Below are positions 17,250 through 27,366 of a stretch of 32,758 nucleotides of DNA, piece after piece. The notes below the pieces were generated by a model. It was not told the DNA's origin, did not search any database, and was given only the letters and a program-made list of their open reading frames with translations. Made by a program: the position numbers and the translations under genes. The DNA is from Campylobacteraceae bacterium. GTDB taxonomy: Bacteria > Campylobacterota > Campylobacteria > Campylobacterales > Sulfurospirillaceae. Positions within the stretch are counted from its first letter, which is position 1. Every line of letters starts with the position of its first letter. The DNA lies in assembly GCA_027013245.1 (NCBI GenBank), contig JALUXT010000164.1:1-32758 (forward strand). The letters are read 5' to 3'.

Positions 17250-17564
17250 TTAGTCTATCGTTTCGTAAACTTCAACTTCAGGACGACCACTAAACCATTC
17301 TTTTGGTGGCATATTTTCGTGTGATTTTGCAAATGCATCACTTTTTGTATAATCCAAGAAACTCTTCATGTCTTTCCAAGTTGTCTCTATAGTAAAATTG
17401 TTATTTTCACTAACATGAGGCATATGTTGTGGAGCTAAAAGCTTCATATCTATAAAACCAGGTTGTTCTTCAACTTGATGTTTTGTAACGGCATCTTTGA
17501 GATGAGCGGAATACTGCTCATTAAACTCTAATTTGATTGGAAATTTTGTAAAAACTATAACCAT
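17250..17564 (-). CDS. Antibiotic biosynthesis monooxygenase (ABM) family protein
   Basis: Small ferredoxin-like protein: QPGFIDMKLL...FTIETTWKDMKSFLDYTKSDAFAKSHENMPPKEWFSGRPEVEVYE. Confidence 0.75.
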   Translation of the reverse strand: MVIVFTKFPIKLEFNEQYSAHLKDAVTKHQVEEQPGFIDMKLLAPQHMPHVSENNNFTIETTWKDMKSFLDYTKSDAFAKSHENMPPKEWFSGRPEVEVYETID

Positions 17565-17700
17565 TTTTAAATCCTTCTTGAAAGTTTGCTAGGTTCTTAT
17601 ATCTTACCTGCATACGAAATTATAACTAAATACTTCAAATAAATAATAAATCAATAGAAATTAAACATAATTATCCTAAAATTTCATCTAAGGATTTTTT

Positions 17701-18150
17701 ATGAATTGGATATTATATACACACCTTATAGCAGCTATGGCATGGATTGGCGGTTCGATTTTTATGTTTGCTTTGGGAATTTTACTTAGAGACAAAGAGA
17801 AACAACAAGCAGTATATCCTGTGGTTGGGCCTATATTTGGGTATTTTGAACTTGCTTCACTTTTTGTGCTGTTAATAAGTGGAACTTGGATCGCATATAA
17901 CACTGGCGTGCTTACACCTTTGCTAGATGGAAACCATAGCAAGATTATAGATATCTTAAGGACAAAACTTTGGATAGTTCTTGTGATTGTTATAGCAACC
18001 ATAGCTCATTTTTATATAGCATTTAAAACTAACACTACTCAAAGAAGCAAGCTAGAAAATCTCGTATCTCGAGGCTCATCTTTGCTCATCTTTTTTCTAA
18101 ATTTAGTTGTGGTGTATTATGCTATTTTGATTAGAACAATTATCACCTAA
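17701..18150 (+). CDS. CopD-like / DUF2269-like four-TM membrane protein
   Basis: MNWILYTHLIAAMAWIGGSIFMFALG N-terminus typical of CopD-type integral membrane proteins; four predicted TM segments. Confidence 0.6.
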   Translation: MNWILYTHLIAAMAWIGGSIFMFALGILLRDKEKQQAVYPVVGPIFGYFELASLFVLLISGTWIAYNTGVLTPLLDGNHSKIIDILRTKLWIVLVIVIATIAHFYIAFKTNTTQRSKLENLVSRGSSLLIFFLNLVVVYYAILIRTIIT

Positions 18151-18977
18151 ATGGTTATAAAAATTCCACCAAGTATCACGATAGTAGATAAAATCAAAGT
18201 TAAACTTAAAGGTTCTCCAAGTAAAAAGATACTTAAAAATATAGCCATAGGTGGTGCTAAAAGTTGAACAATACCAGAAGTCATGATGGAGATTTTTGGA
18301 AGTATATAGTACCAAAGTGTGTAGCCAAGAGCCGAAGTGATTCCGCCTGAAATCATAGCCAATATAATTCCTTTGCTATCAGTATGGATGGATTGTACAA
18401 ATAGTAGATAAAAAACCACTAGATAAAATATGGATTTTAGAAAATTATCAGTAGTATTAAGTGTTGCATTTGTGGAGTTTTTACCTAAAATAGTATAAAA
18501 TCCCCACGCAATTCCAGAGATTATCATCAAAAATGCATGAAATAATGATAAATCAAAATTTTGTTTTGGATACAAAAGATAAATAAGCCCACCAAGAGCT
18601 ATGAAAAGTCCAAGCAGTTTTTTAACACTTATCTTTTCTTTATAGATAAGAGCAAATGCGATAAGAGTGAGTTGCACCATGGCAAATAAAATCAAAGCTC
18701 CGATTCCAGCATTTAGGTTTATATAAGCATAGGAAAAAGATATAGCATATAAAAACAACATAAAAGAACTAAGCCAATTTTTCCTTATATCTAAGGAAAT
18801 TTTCCTCTCTTTTATAAACAACAACACAATCAAGACTACCGCACCACTGAAGAGCCTTAAAAAAGTGAAACTATATGCATCTATATCATTATGTGATAGT
18901 GCACCACGAGCTAACAAAGAGTTTGATGCAAAAAATAGTAAAGCTGTAAAAATTATAAGTATCAGTTTTGTTTTCAT
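18147..18977 (-). CDS. EamA/DMT-family transporter
   Basis: About ten TM segments in two EamA repeats; FASNSLLARGAL N-terminus, SALGYTLWYYILPKISIMTSGIVQLLAPPMAIFLSIFLLGEPL. Confidence 0.9.
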   Translation of the reverse strand: MKTKLILIIFTALLFFASNSLLARGALSHNDIDAYSFTFLRLFSGAVVLIVLLFIKERKISLDIRKNWLSSFMLFLYAISFSYAYINLNAGIGALILFAMVQLTLIAFALIYKEKISVKKLLGLFIALGGLIYLLYPKQNFDLSLFHAFLMIISGIAWGFYTILGKNSTNATLNTTDNFLKSIFYLVVFYLLFVQSIHTDSKGIILAMISGGITSALGYTLWYYILPKISIMTSGIVQLLAPPMAIFLSIFLLGEPLSLTLILSTIVILGGIFITI

Positions 18978-19082
18978 GATAGTTTATACCGCTTTTTTGT
19001 TTATTCTGTGTTTAGAAATAAGATTTAAACTTTGCATTAAGAGATTTTCAATATACTTCTATAAAAAGTATTGGGAATTGTC

Positions 19083-20126
19083 TTGAAAAAACCTTTGAAA
19101 CTTTTAGTCTCGTCGCTAGAGCCATCAGCAAATCTTCATCTTGAGCCGATTTTAGAGAAATTGGAACGATATACTCTTTTTGGTATATTTGATGTTAAGT
19201 TTGGAGAACCGTATTTGCCATCATCTGCTTTTTCGATTATGGGATTTTTAGACGCAATTCCTAAAATAAAAAAAGCAAAAAAAGCTATCAAAGAGTTGGT
19301 GAAATTAAGCTTTGATGTTGATGTTATTTTGCTTATAGACTCTCCTGCTTTTAATTTGCCCTTAGCTAAAGCGATAAAAGAAAAAAACCCAAAAGTTAGG
19401 ATAATCTACTACATACTCCCCCAAGTGTGGGCTTGGAAAGCTAAAAGAGTTGCAAAGGTTGAGAAATATTGTGATGTTCTAGCTTCAGTCTTACCATTTG
19501 AAAACCAGTTTTATAATTGCTCTACTTATGTTGGACATCCACTCCTAGATGAGATAAAAGAGTTTAAACAAGAGTATAAAAAAACAGGCATCGTCTCTTA
19601 TCTTCCAGGAAGCAGAAAAAGCGAGATAAGAAAATTGATGCCTATATTTAAAGAGTTGGTAAAAAAAGTAAATAAAAAAGCTCTTTTGGTTGTGCCACCA
19701 TTTTTTAGTGATGAGACGATAAATGATATATATGGCGATATAAGCGAGTTTGAAGTAGTGCGTGATGCAAAAGATGCTTTTTTAAAAAGTGAATTTGCCT
19801 TTGTCTGTTCAGGAACTGCCACGCTTGAAGCTTCATTGATAGGGACTCCGCTTGTTTTGGCATATAAGGCAAAAAAACTTGATTATATGATTGCTAAGAA
19901 ATTTGTGAAATTACAGTATGCTGGTCTTGCAAATTTGTTGCTTGATTTTTCTGGATTTAAACCTTTACATGTAGAGCTGTTGCAAGATGAGGTAACATGT
20001 GAAAATCTATATGATGAGTATATAAAAACAGACAAAGAGAAGTTTTTCAAAGACTCTTTAAAGATAAGAGAAATCTTGAAAAATGGAGCATTAAACAATA
20101 TGTTAGATATAATAACAAAAAAATAA
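19083..20126 (+). CDS. lpxB: Lipid-A-disaccharide synthase
   Basis: [65 protein letters not shown]. Track start 19071 is a TTG; the TTG at 19083 (MKKPLKLL) is an alternative. Confidence 0.95.
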   Translation: MKKPLKLLVSSLEPSANLHLEPILEKLERYTLFGIFDVKFGEPYLPSSAFSIMGFLDAIPKIKKAKKAIKELVKLSFDVDVILLIDSPAFNLPLAKAIKEKNPKVRIIYYILPQVWAWKAKRVAKVEKYCDVLASVLPFENQFYNCSTYVGHPLLDEIKEFKQEYKKTGIVSYLPGSRKSEIRKLMPIFKELVKKVNKKALLVVPPFFSDETINDIYGDISEFEVVRDAKDAFLKSEFAFVCSGTATLEASLIGTPLVLAYKAKKLDYMIAKKFVKLQYAGLANLLLDFSGFKPLHVELLQDEVTCENLYDEYIKTDKEKFFKDSLKIREILKNGALNNMLDIITKK

Positions 20127-20145
20127 ATATAAAATATTTATAGGA

Positions 20146-20643
20146 GTGAAGATGAAAAAAGAGCCAATGACAGAATTTGGTTTCAATAAATTAAGTTATG
20201 AACTAAATGATTTAAAAAAAGTACAACGACCTGAAATCGTCATAGAGATTGATATAGCAAGAAGTCACGGAGATTTAAAGGAAAATTCTGAATACCATGC
20301 GGCAAAAGAGAAACAAGCTTTTATAGAGAGCAGAATTGCAGAATTGAGTGATTTGATGACTAGAGCTCAAGTAGTAGATCCGAGTAAATTTCCTCATGAT
20401 AAAGTGAGATTTGGCTCAACTGTGACTTTGGAAGATATGGACAGCGAAGAAGAATTTACCTATACCATAGTAGGTAGCACTGAAAGCAATCCTGAACGAG
20501 GACTTATATCTTACTACTCACCATTGTCTCGCCATCTTTTAGGAAAAAAGGAGGGAGACGAAGTTACAGTAAGATTGCCAGTGGGTGAAAAAGAGTATGA
20601 AATTTTAGGCGTTTGCTTCAAGGAGATTAAGTTTGAAGAGTGA
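20146..20643 (+). CDS. greA: Transcription elongation factor GreA
   Basis: [45 protein letters not shown]. Confidence 0.97.
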   Translation: MKMKKEPMTEFGFNKLSYELNDLKKVQRPEIVIEIDIARSHGDLKENSEYHAAKEKQAFIESRIAELSDLMTRAQVVDPSKFPHDKVRFGSTVTLEDMDSEEEFTYTIVGSTESNPERGLISYYSPLSRHLLGKKEGDEVTVRLPVGEKEYEILGVCFKEIKFEE

Positions 20644-21661
20644 AGAAATTAAAATACCAGTAGCCATCATAGGCGCTAGTGGATATACTGGTTTGGAACT
20701 GTTAAAGCTTTTGATAACTCACCCTGTATTTGATATAAAATATATCGGAAATACCAAAGGCGGTATAAAAGTACAAGAACTTCACCCTTGTTTGCAAGGT
20801 GTTTTTTCTGGTGATGTTTTAAAAAGTGATGCAAAAGAGATAGCAAAAGTTGCAAAAATTGCTTTTTTGGCACTGCCGCATAAGGCTTCTATGGGATTTG
20901 CCAAAGAATTGCTAAAACTTGGTGTGAAAATAGTTGATCTCTCAGCAGATTATAGACTTGAACTTGATACTTATGAGAAATATTACTGCAAACACGAGGA
21001 TAAAGACAATATCCAAAATGCTGTATATGGATTGCCAGAATTTTATAGAGATAAAATCAAAAATTCGTCTTTGGTAGCAAATCCTGGATGTTACCCAACG
21101 GCTACGCTTTTGGGTATATTGCCATTTTGTGATTTTATAGATGAAAATTATCCAATATTTATAGATGCTAAAAGTGGAGTTAGTGGAGCTGGTAAAAAAT
21201 GCACCGCAAAGACTCATTTTGTTTCTATTGATGAAAATATTTTTGCTTACAATCCTCTCTCCCACAGGCATGAACCAGAGATAAAAGAAAAAATTAGGCA
21301 TTATAGTGGTAAGGATTTTGATATAAATTTTGTGCCACATCTGTTGCCAATCATACGAGGAGAGATGATAGATAGTTATATGCTTTTAAAAGAAGAGGGC
21401 TTGGAGCCTTTGAGTGTTTTAAAGACATTTTATAAAGATGAGCCAAATATTAGAATTTATGAACATCCAGTTGATATGAAATCTCCGAGTGGAACAAATT
21501 TTTGTGATATTTTTGCAAAAGTTGTTGGTAAAAAGCTTTATATAAACTCTGCGATTGATAATATCTTACGAGGTTCTTCGTCACAAGCTGTAACAAACGC
21601 AAATATTATGTTTAATCTTGATGAAAATTTAGGAATCCCAACCATCTCTTATGTTCCTTGA
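20633..21661 (+). CDS. argC: N-acetyl-gamma-glutamyl-phosphate reductase
   Basis: [48 protein letters not shown]. Confidence 0.97.
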   Translation: MKSEEIKIPVAIIGASGYTGLELLKLLITHPVFDIKYIGNTKGGIKVQELHPCLQGVFSGDVLKSDAKEIAKVAKIAFLALPHKASMGFAKELLKLGVKIVDLSADYRLELDTYEKYYCKHEDKDNIQNAVYGLPEFYRDKIKNSSLVANPGCYPTATLLGILPFCDFIDENYPIFIDAKSGVSGAGKKCTAKTHFVSIDENIFAYNPLSHRHEPEIKEKIRHYSGKDFDINFVPHLLPIIRGEMIDSYMLLKEEGLEPLSVLKTFYKDEPNIRIYEHPVDMKSPSGTNFCDIFAKVVGKKLYINSAIDNILRGSSSQAVTNANIMFNLDENLGIPTISYVP

Positions 21662-21662
21662 T

Positions 21663-22385
21663 ATGATAGAGATTCAAGATGGTGCTATCTTCATAAGTGA
21701 TGCTCATGATAATGCTCTTAGAAGCGGGTTTTATAAATTTTTACAAAAAATCGACTTGGGTGAGATAAAAACTACTCAAATTTTTCTTATGGGAGATATG
21801 CTTGATTTGCTTATCGGCGAGATATCTTATCTAAGCCAAAAACATCATAAATATATAGAATTGATAGATAGGATAGCTTCTAAGATTGAACTTTTTTACT
21901 TTGAAGGGAATCATGATTTTTTATTAAAAAGTTTGTTTAAAAATGCAAAGATTATAGATATACAATCTCAACCTCTTACATGTAGGGTAAAAGATAAAAA
22001 GATTTTGCTTTCTCATGGCGACAAGTATGGAGATTTTGAGCACAATCTTTATACTAAGATTATAAGAAGTAGATTTTTACTTAAATTTTTAAATTTTATA
22101 GACATAATTTGCACTTCTTGTATATCAAAAAGAATTTTAAGTAATTTGCAAGAGAAAAATATTTGCAGGACTATAGAAAATTTTGAAGACAAGATAGAGC
22201 ATAAAATATCTAACTATAGCCATAAAGAGATAGATATAATAGCTGAGGGACACTACCATCAAGATAAGGTTTTTGAAATAGATAATATAAAATATATCAA
22301 TTTTCCTTCTTTTGCGTGCAATCAAAGTTATATTATTGTACAATTGTTTCCAGAAATAAAATTTAAGAGGGGCTACGATGTTTGA
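21663..22385 (+). CDS. Metallophosphatase, UDP-2,3-diacylglucosamine pyrophosphatase (LpxH)-like
   Basis: ISDAHDN, FLMGDMLDLLIG, FEGNHDF, LLSHGDKYGD, GHYHQD calcineurin-like metal motifs. Confidence 0.8.
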   Translation: MIEIQDGAIFISDAHDNALRSGFYKFLQKIDLGEIKTTQIFLMGDMLDLLIGEISYLSQKHHKYIELIDRIASKIELFYFEGNHDFLLKSLFKNAKIIDIQSQPLTCRVKDKKILLSHGDKYGDFEHNLYTKIIRSRFLLKFLNFIDIICTSCISKRILSNLQEKNICRTIENFEDKIEHKISNYSHKEIDIIAEGHYHQDKVFEIDNIKYINFPSFACNQSYIIVQLFPEIKFKRGYDV

Positions 22386-23328
22386 TGACAACGTGCTAAA
22401 AGTTGGCTCTAATGAAATGGAGCTAGTAGATTTTCGTATCTTGAAACAAGGCGAAGATGGAGTATATGAGGGAATCTATGGAGTGAATGTTTCAAAAGTT
22501 CGCGAAATTATAAAGATTCCAAATTTGACAGAAATCCCAGGTGTTCCTGAGTATATCGAAGGTATTTTTGATCTTCGTGGAGTTGTGATTCCAGTTGTAA
22601 ATCTTGCAAAATGGATGAATATAACTGTACCTCCAAAAGAAAAACTTAAACCAAGGATTATAATCACAGAATTTAGTGATATTTTGATTGGCTTTATAGT
22701 GCATGAAGCCAAAAGAATTAGAAGAGTAAGCTGGAAAGATATCGAGCCTGCATCATTTGTCTCAGGCATGGGAACGCTAGATAAAAGCCAGATTACTGGC
22801 GTTACTAGAATAGAAAATGATGAAGTTTTGCTTATTTTGGATTTAGAAAGTGTAGTAGAAGAGCTAGGTCTTTATAAGCCTAGAACCGATATGGATGCTA
22901 ATGAAATTATGCAGTTAGAGGGAACAGCACTTGTGCTTGATGATAGTGTGGTAGCTCGAAAGTTAGTGAGCGATGCACTTAAAAAAATGGGACTAAAAGT
23001 TGTAGAAGCAAAAGACGGTTTAGAGGGGTTAGAAAAACTAGAAGAATTATATGATATATATGGTGATAGATTAAAAAACGAATTAAAAATCATAATCAGT
23101 GATGTAGAGATGCCTAAGATGGATGGTTTTCATTTTGCATCAAATGTAAAAGATGATGAAAGATTTGAAAGATTTCCTATAGTTTTTAATTCATCCATTA
23201 GTGATCATTTTAGTGAATTAAGAGGAAAAGAGGCGGGCGGAGAAGCCTATCTAACAAAATTTGATGCAGCGATTTTCTATAGAGAAATTTCAAATGTGTT
23301 AAAAAAACATATAAACGCTGAAGAGTAG
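22378..23328 (+). CDS. cheV: Chemotaxis protein CheV (CheW-REC fusion)
   Basis: CheW domain (GVNVSKVREIIKIPNLTEIPGVPEYIEGIFDLRGVVIPVVNL) plus REC (ALVLDDSVVARKL...IISDVEMPKMDGFHF). Confidence 0.95.
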   Translation: MFDDNVLKVGSNEMELVDFRILKQGEDGVYEGIYGVNVSKVREIIKIPNLTEIPGVPEYIEGIFDLRGVVIPVVNLAKWMNITVPPKEKLKPRIIITEFSDILIGFIVHEAKRIRRVSWKDIEPASFVSGMGTLDKSQITGVTRIENDEVLLILDLESVVEELGLYKPRTDMDANEIMQLEGTALVLDDSVVARKLVSDALKKMGLKVVEAKDGLEGLEKLEELYDIYGDRLKNELKIIISDVEMPKMDGFHFASNVKDDERFERFPIVFNSSISDHFSELRGKEAGGEAYLTKFDAAIFYREISNVLKKHINAEE

Positions 23329-23338
23329 GGGTGAGATC

Positions 23339-25645
23339 ATGGATGATATTCAAGAAATATTAGAAGACTTTTTGGTTGAAGCATTTGAATTAGTCGAACA
23401 AATTGATCAAGATTTGGTTGAGCTCGAAAATAACCCTGAAGACTTGGAATTGTTAAATCGTATCTTTAGAGTAGCTCATACGGTTAAAGGTTCTTCATCT
23501 TTTTTAAATTTTGATGTTTTGACAAAGTTAACACACCATATGGAAGATGTTTTAAATAAAGCCAGAAAAGGAGAGTTAAAGATCACAGCCGAAGTGATGG
23601 ATGTTGTTTTAAAATCAATAGACATGATGAAAGAGTTGTTAGAATCTATAAGAGACAATGGCAATGATTCAGATATTAATATGGATTTAACTGATATTTG
23701 TAAAGATTTAAATGCCATCTCTGAAGGTGAAGAAGTTGTGCAAGATACCCAAGCTGAAGAAAAAGTTGAAGTTGAAGCTAAAATCGAAACTGAGGCAGAA
23801 GAAGAAATTGATTATTCAAAATTGAGTGATGCTGAAGTTGAAGCAGAGATAGAGAGACTTTTGGTACAAAAAAAAGAAGAAACCAAAAAAAGAAAAGAGA
23901 AAAAGAAGAAAACAGAGATAGTTGAGGTGAAAAAAGAAAAGACACCCAGTATGCAAGCACCTAAGCCTGTAGCTAAAAAACCAGCTTCTGATGCTCCTGT
24001 GAAAAAACATGTTACAAGCGCAGTTGAACAAACTATACGGGTTGAAGTAAAAAGACTAGATCACCTTATGAATCTTATAGGTGAATTAGTTTTGGGTAAA
24101 AATAGACTACTTAAAATATATGATGATGTAGAAGAGCGATATGAGGGGGAGAAATTTTTAGAAGAATTAAACCAAGTAGTATCTTCTGTTTCGTTGGTAA
24201 CTACAGATTTGCAAATAGCTGTTATGAAAACTAGAATGCTCCCTGTTGCTAAAGTATTTAATAAATTTCCAAGAATGATAAGAGATTTATCACGCGAATT
24301 AAATAAAACTATAGAATTAAAAGTGACTGGTGAGGATACAGAATTAGACAAATCTATAGTTGAGGAGATTGGTGATCCATTGGTTCATATAATCAGAAAC
24401 TCTTGTGATCACGGTATAGAAGAAGGTGAAACAAGAATTCTAAAAGGGAAGCCAAGCGGCGGAACAATTGAACTTAAAGCTTATCATGAAGGAAACAATA
24501 TCGTCATAGAAATTGTGGATGACGGTAAAGGTTTGGATCCAGATATGCTAAAAGCAAAATCATTAGAAAAAGGCATCATCACTGAGCGTGAAGCCGATAG
24601 TATGAGTAATAAAGAAGCCTTTAATCTTGTATTTAAACCAGGTTTTTCAACAGCCGCTAAAGTAACTAGTGTCTCTGGCCGTGGTGTTGGGATGGATGTT
24701 GTTAAAACAAATATAGAAAAATTAAATGGCATCATTGATGTTGATAGTGAAGTTGATAAAGGTACTATTATAAAATTAAAGATTCCTCTAACGCTGGCTA
24801 TCATTCAAGCTTTACTTGTTGGAGTTCAGGAAGAATTTTATGCAGTACCTCTTGGTTCAGTCTTAGAAACTGTTAGAATTCCACTTGATGAAATATATAC
24901 AGTTGAAGGAAAAAATGTATTAAGACTCAGAGATGAAGTTTTATCTTTAGTAAGGCTATCTGATATATTTGGAGTTGAGAGGGTTTTCGATAACAACGAA
25001 CATGCCTATGTAGTTGTAATTGGTTTGGCCGAGTCAAAGCTTGGTATCATAGTTGATAGCTTGGTTGGTCAAGAAGAGATAGTAATCAAATCTATGGGTG
25101 ATTATCTTAAGGGGATAGAGGGAATTGCAGGAGCTACAATCAGAGGTGATGGTAGAGTTACATTGATTGTTGATGTTGCTGCTCTTATGGATTTGGCCAA
25201 AAATGTAAAAGTGGATATTACAGCAGTAAGTGAAGAAGCAAATAAGAAAAAAGAGAGTCCAAGTGATTATTATGTGTTGGTAGTTGATGATAGCAAGATG
25301 GATAGAAATATCATGAAAAAAGCTATGAGTCCTATAGGCATCAGTGTTGTTGAGGCAGGAAATGGTCAAGAAGCATTAAATATAATAAAATCGGGTGAAT
25401 ACTCTTTTGACGCGATTCTTATTGATATCGAGATGCCTAGGATGGATGGTTATACATTGGCAAGTGAAATTAGAAAGTATTCTAAATATAAAAATCTTCC
25501 TTTGATAGCCGTTACTTCAAGAACATCGAAATCAGATAGGTTAAGAGGCGTGGAATCTGGTATGAGCGAGTACATCACAAAACCATACTCACCAGAATAT
25601 CTTGAGAGTGTTGTTCGTAAAAATATTAAACTGTTAGCGGAGTAA
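23339..25645 (+). CDS. cheA: Chemotaxis histidine kinase CheA with C-terminal receiver domain
   Basis: P1 HTVKGSSSFLNF, P4 HIIRNSCDHGIE and GRGVGMDVVKTNI, P5 CheW-like, C-terminal REC (VLVVDDSKMDRNI...AILIDIEMPRMDGYTL). Confidence 0.97.
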   Translation: MDDIQEILEDFLVEAFELVEQIDQDLVELENNPEDLELLNRIFRVAHTVKGSSSFLNFDVLTKLTHHMEDVLNKARKGELKITAEVMDVVLKSIDMMKELLESIRDNGNDSDINMDLTDICKDLNAISEGEEVVQDTQAEEKVEVEAKIETEAEEEIDYSKLSDAEVEAEIERLLVQKKEETKKRKEKKKKTEIVEVKKEKTPSMQAPKPVAKKPASDAPVKKHVTSAVEQTIRVEVKRLDHLMNLIGELVLGKNRLLKIYDDVEERYEGEKFLEELNQVVSSVSLVTTDLQIAVMKTRMLPVAKVFNKFPRMIRDLSRELNKTIELKVTGEDTELDKSIVEEIGDPLVHIIRNSCDHGIEEGETRILKGKPSGGTIELKAYHEGNNIVIEIVDDGKGLDPDMLKAKSLEKGIITEREADSMSNKEAFNLVFKPGFSTAAKVTSVSGRGVGMDVVKTNIEKLNGIIDVDSEVDKGTIIKLKIPLTLAIIQALLVGVQEEFYAVPLGSVLETVRIPLDEIYTVEGKNVLRLRDEVLSLVRLSDIFGVERVFDNNEHAYVVVIGLAESKLGIIVDSLVGQEEIVIKSMGDYLKGIEGIAGATIRGDGRVTLIVDVAALMDLAKNVKVDITAVSEEANKKKESPSDYYVLVVDDSKMDRNIMKKAMSPIGISVVEAGNGQEALNIIKSGEYSFDAILIDIEMPRMDGYTLASEIRKYSKYKNLPLIAVTSRTSKSDRLRGVESGMSEYITKPYSPEYLESVVRKNIKLLAE

Positions 25646-25649
25646 AAGA

Positions 25650-26144
25650 ATGAATAATAAATTAAATCAAGTCTTGAAAAAGCAACAAAAACAGATATCA
25701 GAGCCAGAAAAAATAGAAGATGATATAGTCCAACTAGTTGGATTTGTGATTGGCAATGAAGAGTATGCTATCCCTATTTTAAATATTCAAGAGATAATAA
25801 AACCTATAGATTACACAAGAGTTCCTCAAGTGCCTGACTATGTTTTGGGCGTTTTTAATCTTCGTGGCGATGTTATACCGTTAATAGATTTACGAAGTAA
25901 ATTTAATCTACAAGCGGTAAATCAAAACGAGGAGACAAGATATATCGTACTTAAAGGCGAAGACAATACGGCTGGGTTTGTTATAGATAGATTGACAGAG
26001 GCAATTCGTATCAAAAAAAATAGAATTTCACCTCCACCGGAGACAATAAATTCTGATTCAGGTATGATATACGGAATAGGAAAAAGAGATGATAGTATGC
26101 TTACGATACTAAAAGTAGAGGTATTATTGAAAAGAGACTTTTAA
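25650..26144 (+). CDS. cheW: Chemotaxis coupling protein CheW
   Basis: QLVGFVIGNEEYAIPILNIQEIIKP...PDYVLGVFNLRGDVIPLIDLRSKF. Confidence 0.96.
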   Translation: MNNKLNQVLKKQQKQISEPEKIEDDIVQLVGFVIGNEEYAIPILNIQEIIKPIDYTRVPQVPDYVLGVFNLRGDVIPLIDLRSKFNLQAVNQNEETRYIVLKGEDNTAGFVIDRLTEAIRIKKNRISPPPETINSDSGMIYGIGKRDDSMLTILKVEVLLKRDF

Positions 26145-26180
26145 AAGTCTCTTGATAAGCTGACCTTTAAAAGGTCAGCT
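26132..26180. terminator. Tandem palindromes between convergent cheW and RRM gene
   Basis: AAGAGACTTTTAAAAGTCTCTT (26132-26153, spanning the cheW stop) and AGCTGACCTT-TAA-AAGGTCAGCT (26158-26180). Confidence 0.6.
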
Positions 26181-26187
26181 GTTTAAT

Positions 26188-26466
26188 TTAGAATCTATCG
26201 TTAAAGTTTCTTCTAGGTCTTTCTTCTCTAGGTCTAGCTTCATTAATTCTTAAAGTTCTACCATCAAATTCTTTTTCATTTAATTCATCAATTGCATTTT
26301 GAGCTGCACTATCGTCATTCATAGTAACAAAACCAAACCCTTTTGCTCTACCTGTTTCTCTATCTGTGATAAGTTTCACAGATTCAACTTCTCCATACTC
26401 GCCAAATAGAGTTTCTAAACTCTCTGGTGTTGTTGTGTATGCGATATTTCCAACATAAATTTGCAT
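26188..26466 (-). CDS. RRM-domain RNA-binding protein
   Basis: MQIYVGNIAYTTTPESLETLFGEYG (RNP2) and GRAKGFGFVTM (RNP1); basic Arg-rich tail. Confidence 0.96.
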   Translation of the reverse strand: MQIYVGNIAYTTTPESLETLFGEYGEVESVKLITDRETGRAKGFGFVTMNDDSAAQNAIDELNEKEFDGRTLRINEARPREERPRRNFNDRF

Positions 26467-26630
26467 TTTCTCTTGTCCTTTAAATAATGTTATATTTTAA
26501 AAAAATATACTTAGACGATATTATACTACAATATTTTAGAATAAAGAAATAAAATTTGACTTTTATATAATTATCAATAGAATTTTTGTATCATACATAT
26601 AATATTTATTTTTAATGCAATAATATAAAC

Positions 26631-26730
26631 GAATTTATCGAGGGCTTTGCTCTTGCAAAATAAAAATATAAACACTCTCGCCAAAGGCGAAGCTTTAGTG
26701 AGGGGAATTTATCGAGGGCTTTGCCCTTGA
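26631..26730 (+). repeat. Structured leader with repeated GAATTTATCGAGGGCTTTGCYCTTG units flanking a TCGCC-AAA-GGCGA hairpin
   Basis: Unit 1 at 26631-26655, unit 2 at 26705-26729 (24/25 identical); central hairpin 26678-26690. RBS AAAGGAG and the serB ATG follow at once. Confidence 0.75.
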
Positions 26731-26745
26731 TAAAGGAGAAATAAG

Positions 26746-27366
26746 ATGAAACTATGTGTATTTGATTTTGATTCTACATTGATGGATGGAGAAACTATCG
26801 ATTTTTTAGCTGATGAGCTGGGATTTAAAGAAAAAGTTGCTAAAATAACTGAACAATCTATGCAAGGTCATATTGATTTTTTTGAAAGTTTAACAACAAG
26901 GGTTGGTTATCTTAAGGGTTTAAAAGAAAAACAAGTAGATGATATTTGTCACAATCTACCTTATATGCCAGGAGCAAAAGAGACTATAAAGGCATTAAAA
27001 AAACTCGGGTTAACGGTAGTTGTTTTTAGTGGTGGTTTTAGAAATGCGACAACTTACGCAAAAGATATCCTAAGATATGATTGTGATTTTTCAAATGTCT
27101 TACATGTGAAAGATAAAATCTTAAGTGGAGATGTTGGGGGAGACATGATGTTTGGCTTTTCAAAAGGTGATATGCTTCAAAGATTGCAGGCACTTTTAAA
27201 GCTAAAACCTAGTGATACTATGGTTGTGGGAGATGGTGCAAATGACCTTTCTATGTTTAAATATGCTAAAACCAAAGTTGCATTTTGTGCAAAAGATATT
27301 CTAAAAAAAGAAGCAAATATAATTATAAATACAAAAGATTTGACAAAAATATTGGGAGAAATATAA
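26746..27366 (+). CDS. serB: Phosphoserine phosphatase (HAD family)
   Basis: VFDFDSTLMDGETIDFLA, VVFSGGFRN, MVVGDGANDLSMF. Confidence 0.93.
   Translation: MKLCVFDFDSTLMDGETIDFLADELGFKEKVAKITEQSMQGHIDFFESLTTRVGYLKGLKEKQVDDICHNLPYMPGAKETIKALKKLGLTVVVFSGGFRNATTYAKDILRYDCDFSNVLHVKDKILSGDVGGDMMFGFSKGDMLQRLQALLKLKPSDTMVVGDGANDLSMFKYAKTKVAFCAKDILKKEANIIINTKDLTKILGEI

Noticed and set aside
20942-21340. 132-aa antisense ORF within argC
   Set aside because: Fully inside argC, with low-complexity hydrophobic/aromatic composition typical of reverse-strand artefacts.
23740-23960. Acidic/Lys-rich low-complexity stretch in CheA as a possible frameshift or novel domain
   Set aside because: It is a continuous in-frame linker between P1 and the dimerisation/kinase core, as expected for CheA.
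22378-26144. CheV-CheA(REC)-CheW cluster as a novel chemotaxis system
   Set aside because: CheV plus CheA with a C-terminal receiver is the known Campylobacterota arrangement.
27285-27365. N-terminal extension of transaldolase (MCKRYSKKRSKYNYK...)
   Set aside because: Out-of-frame overlap with the serB 3' end; the conserved transaldolase start is ATG 27366.
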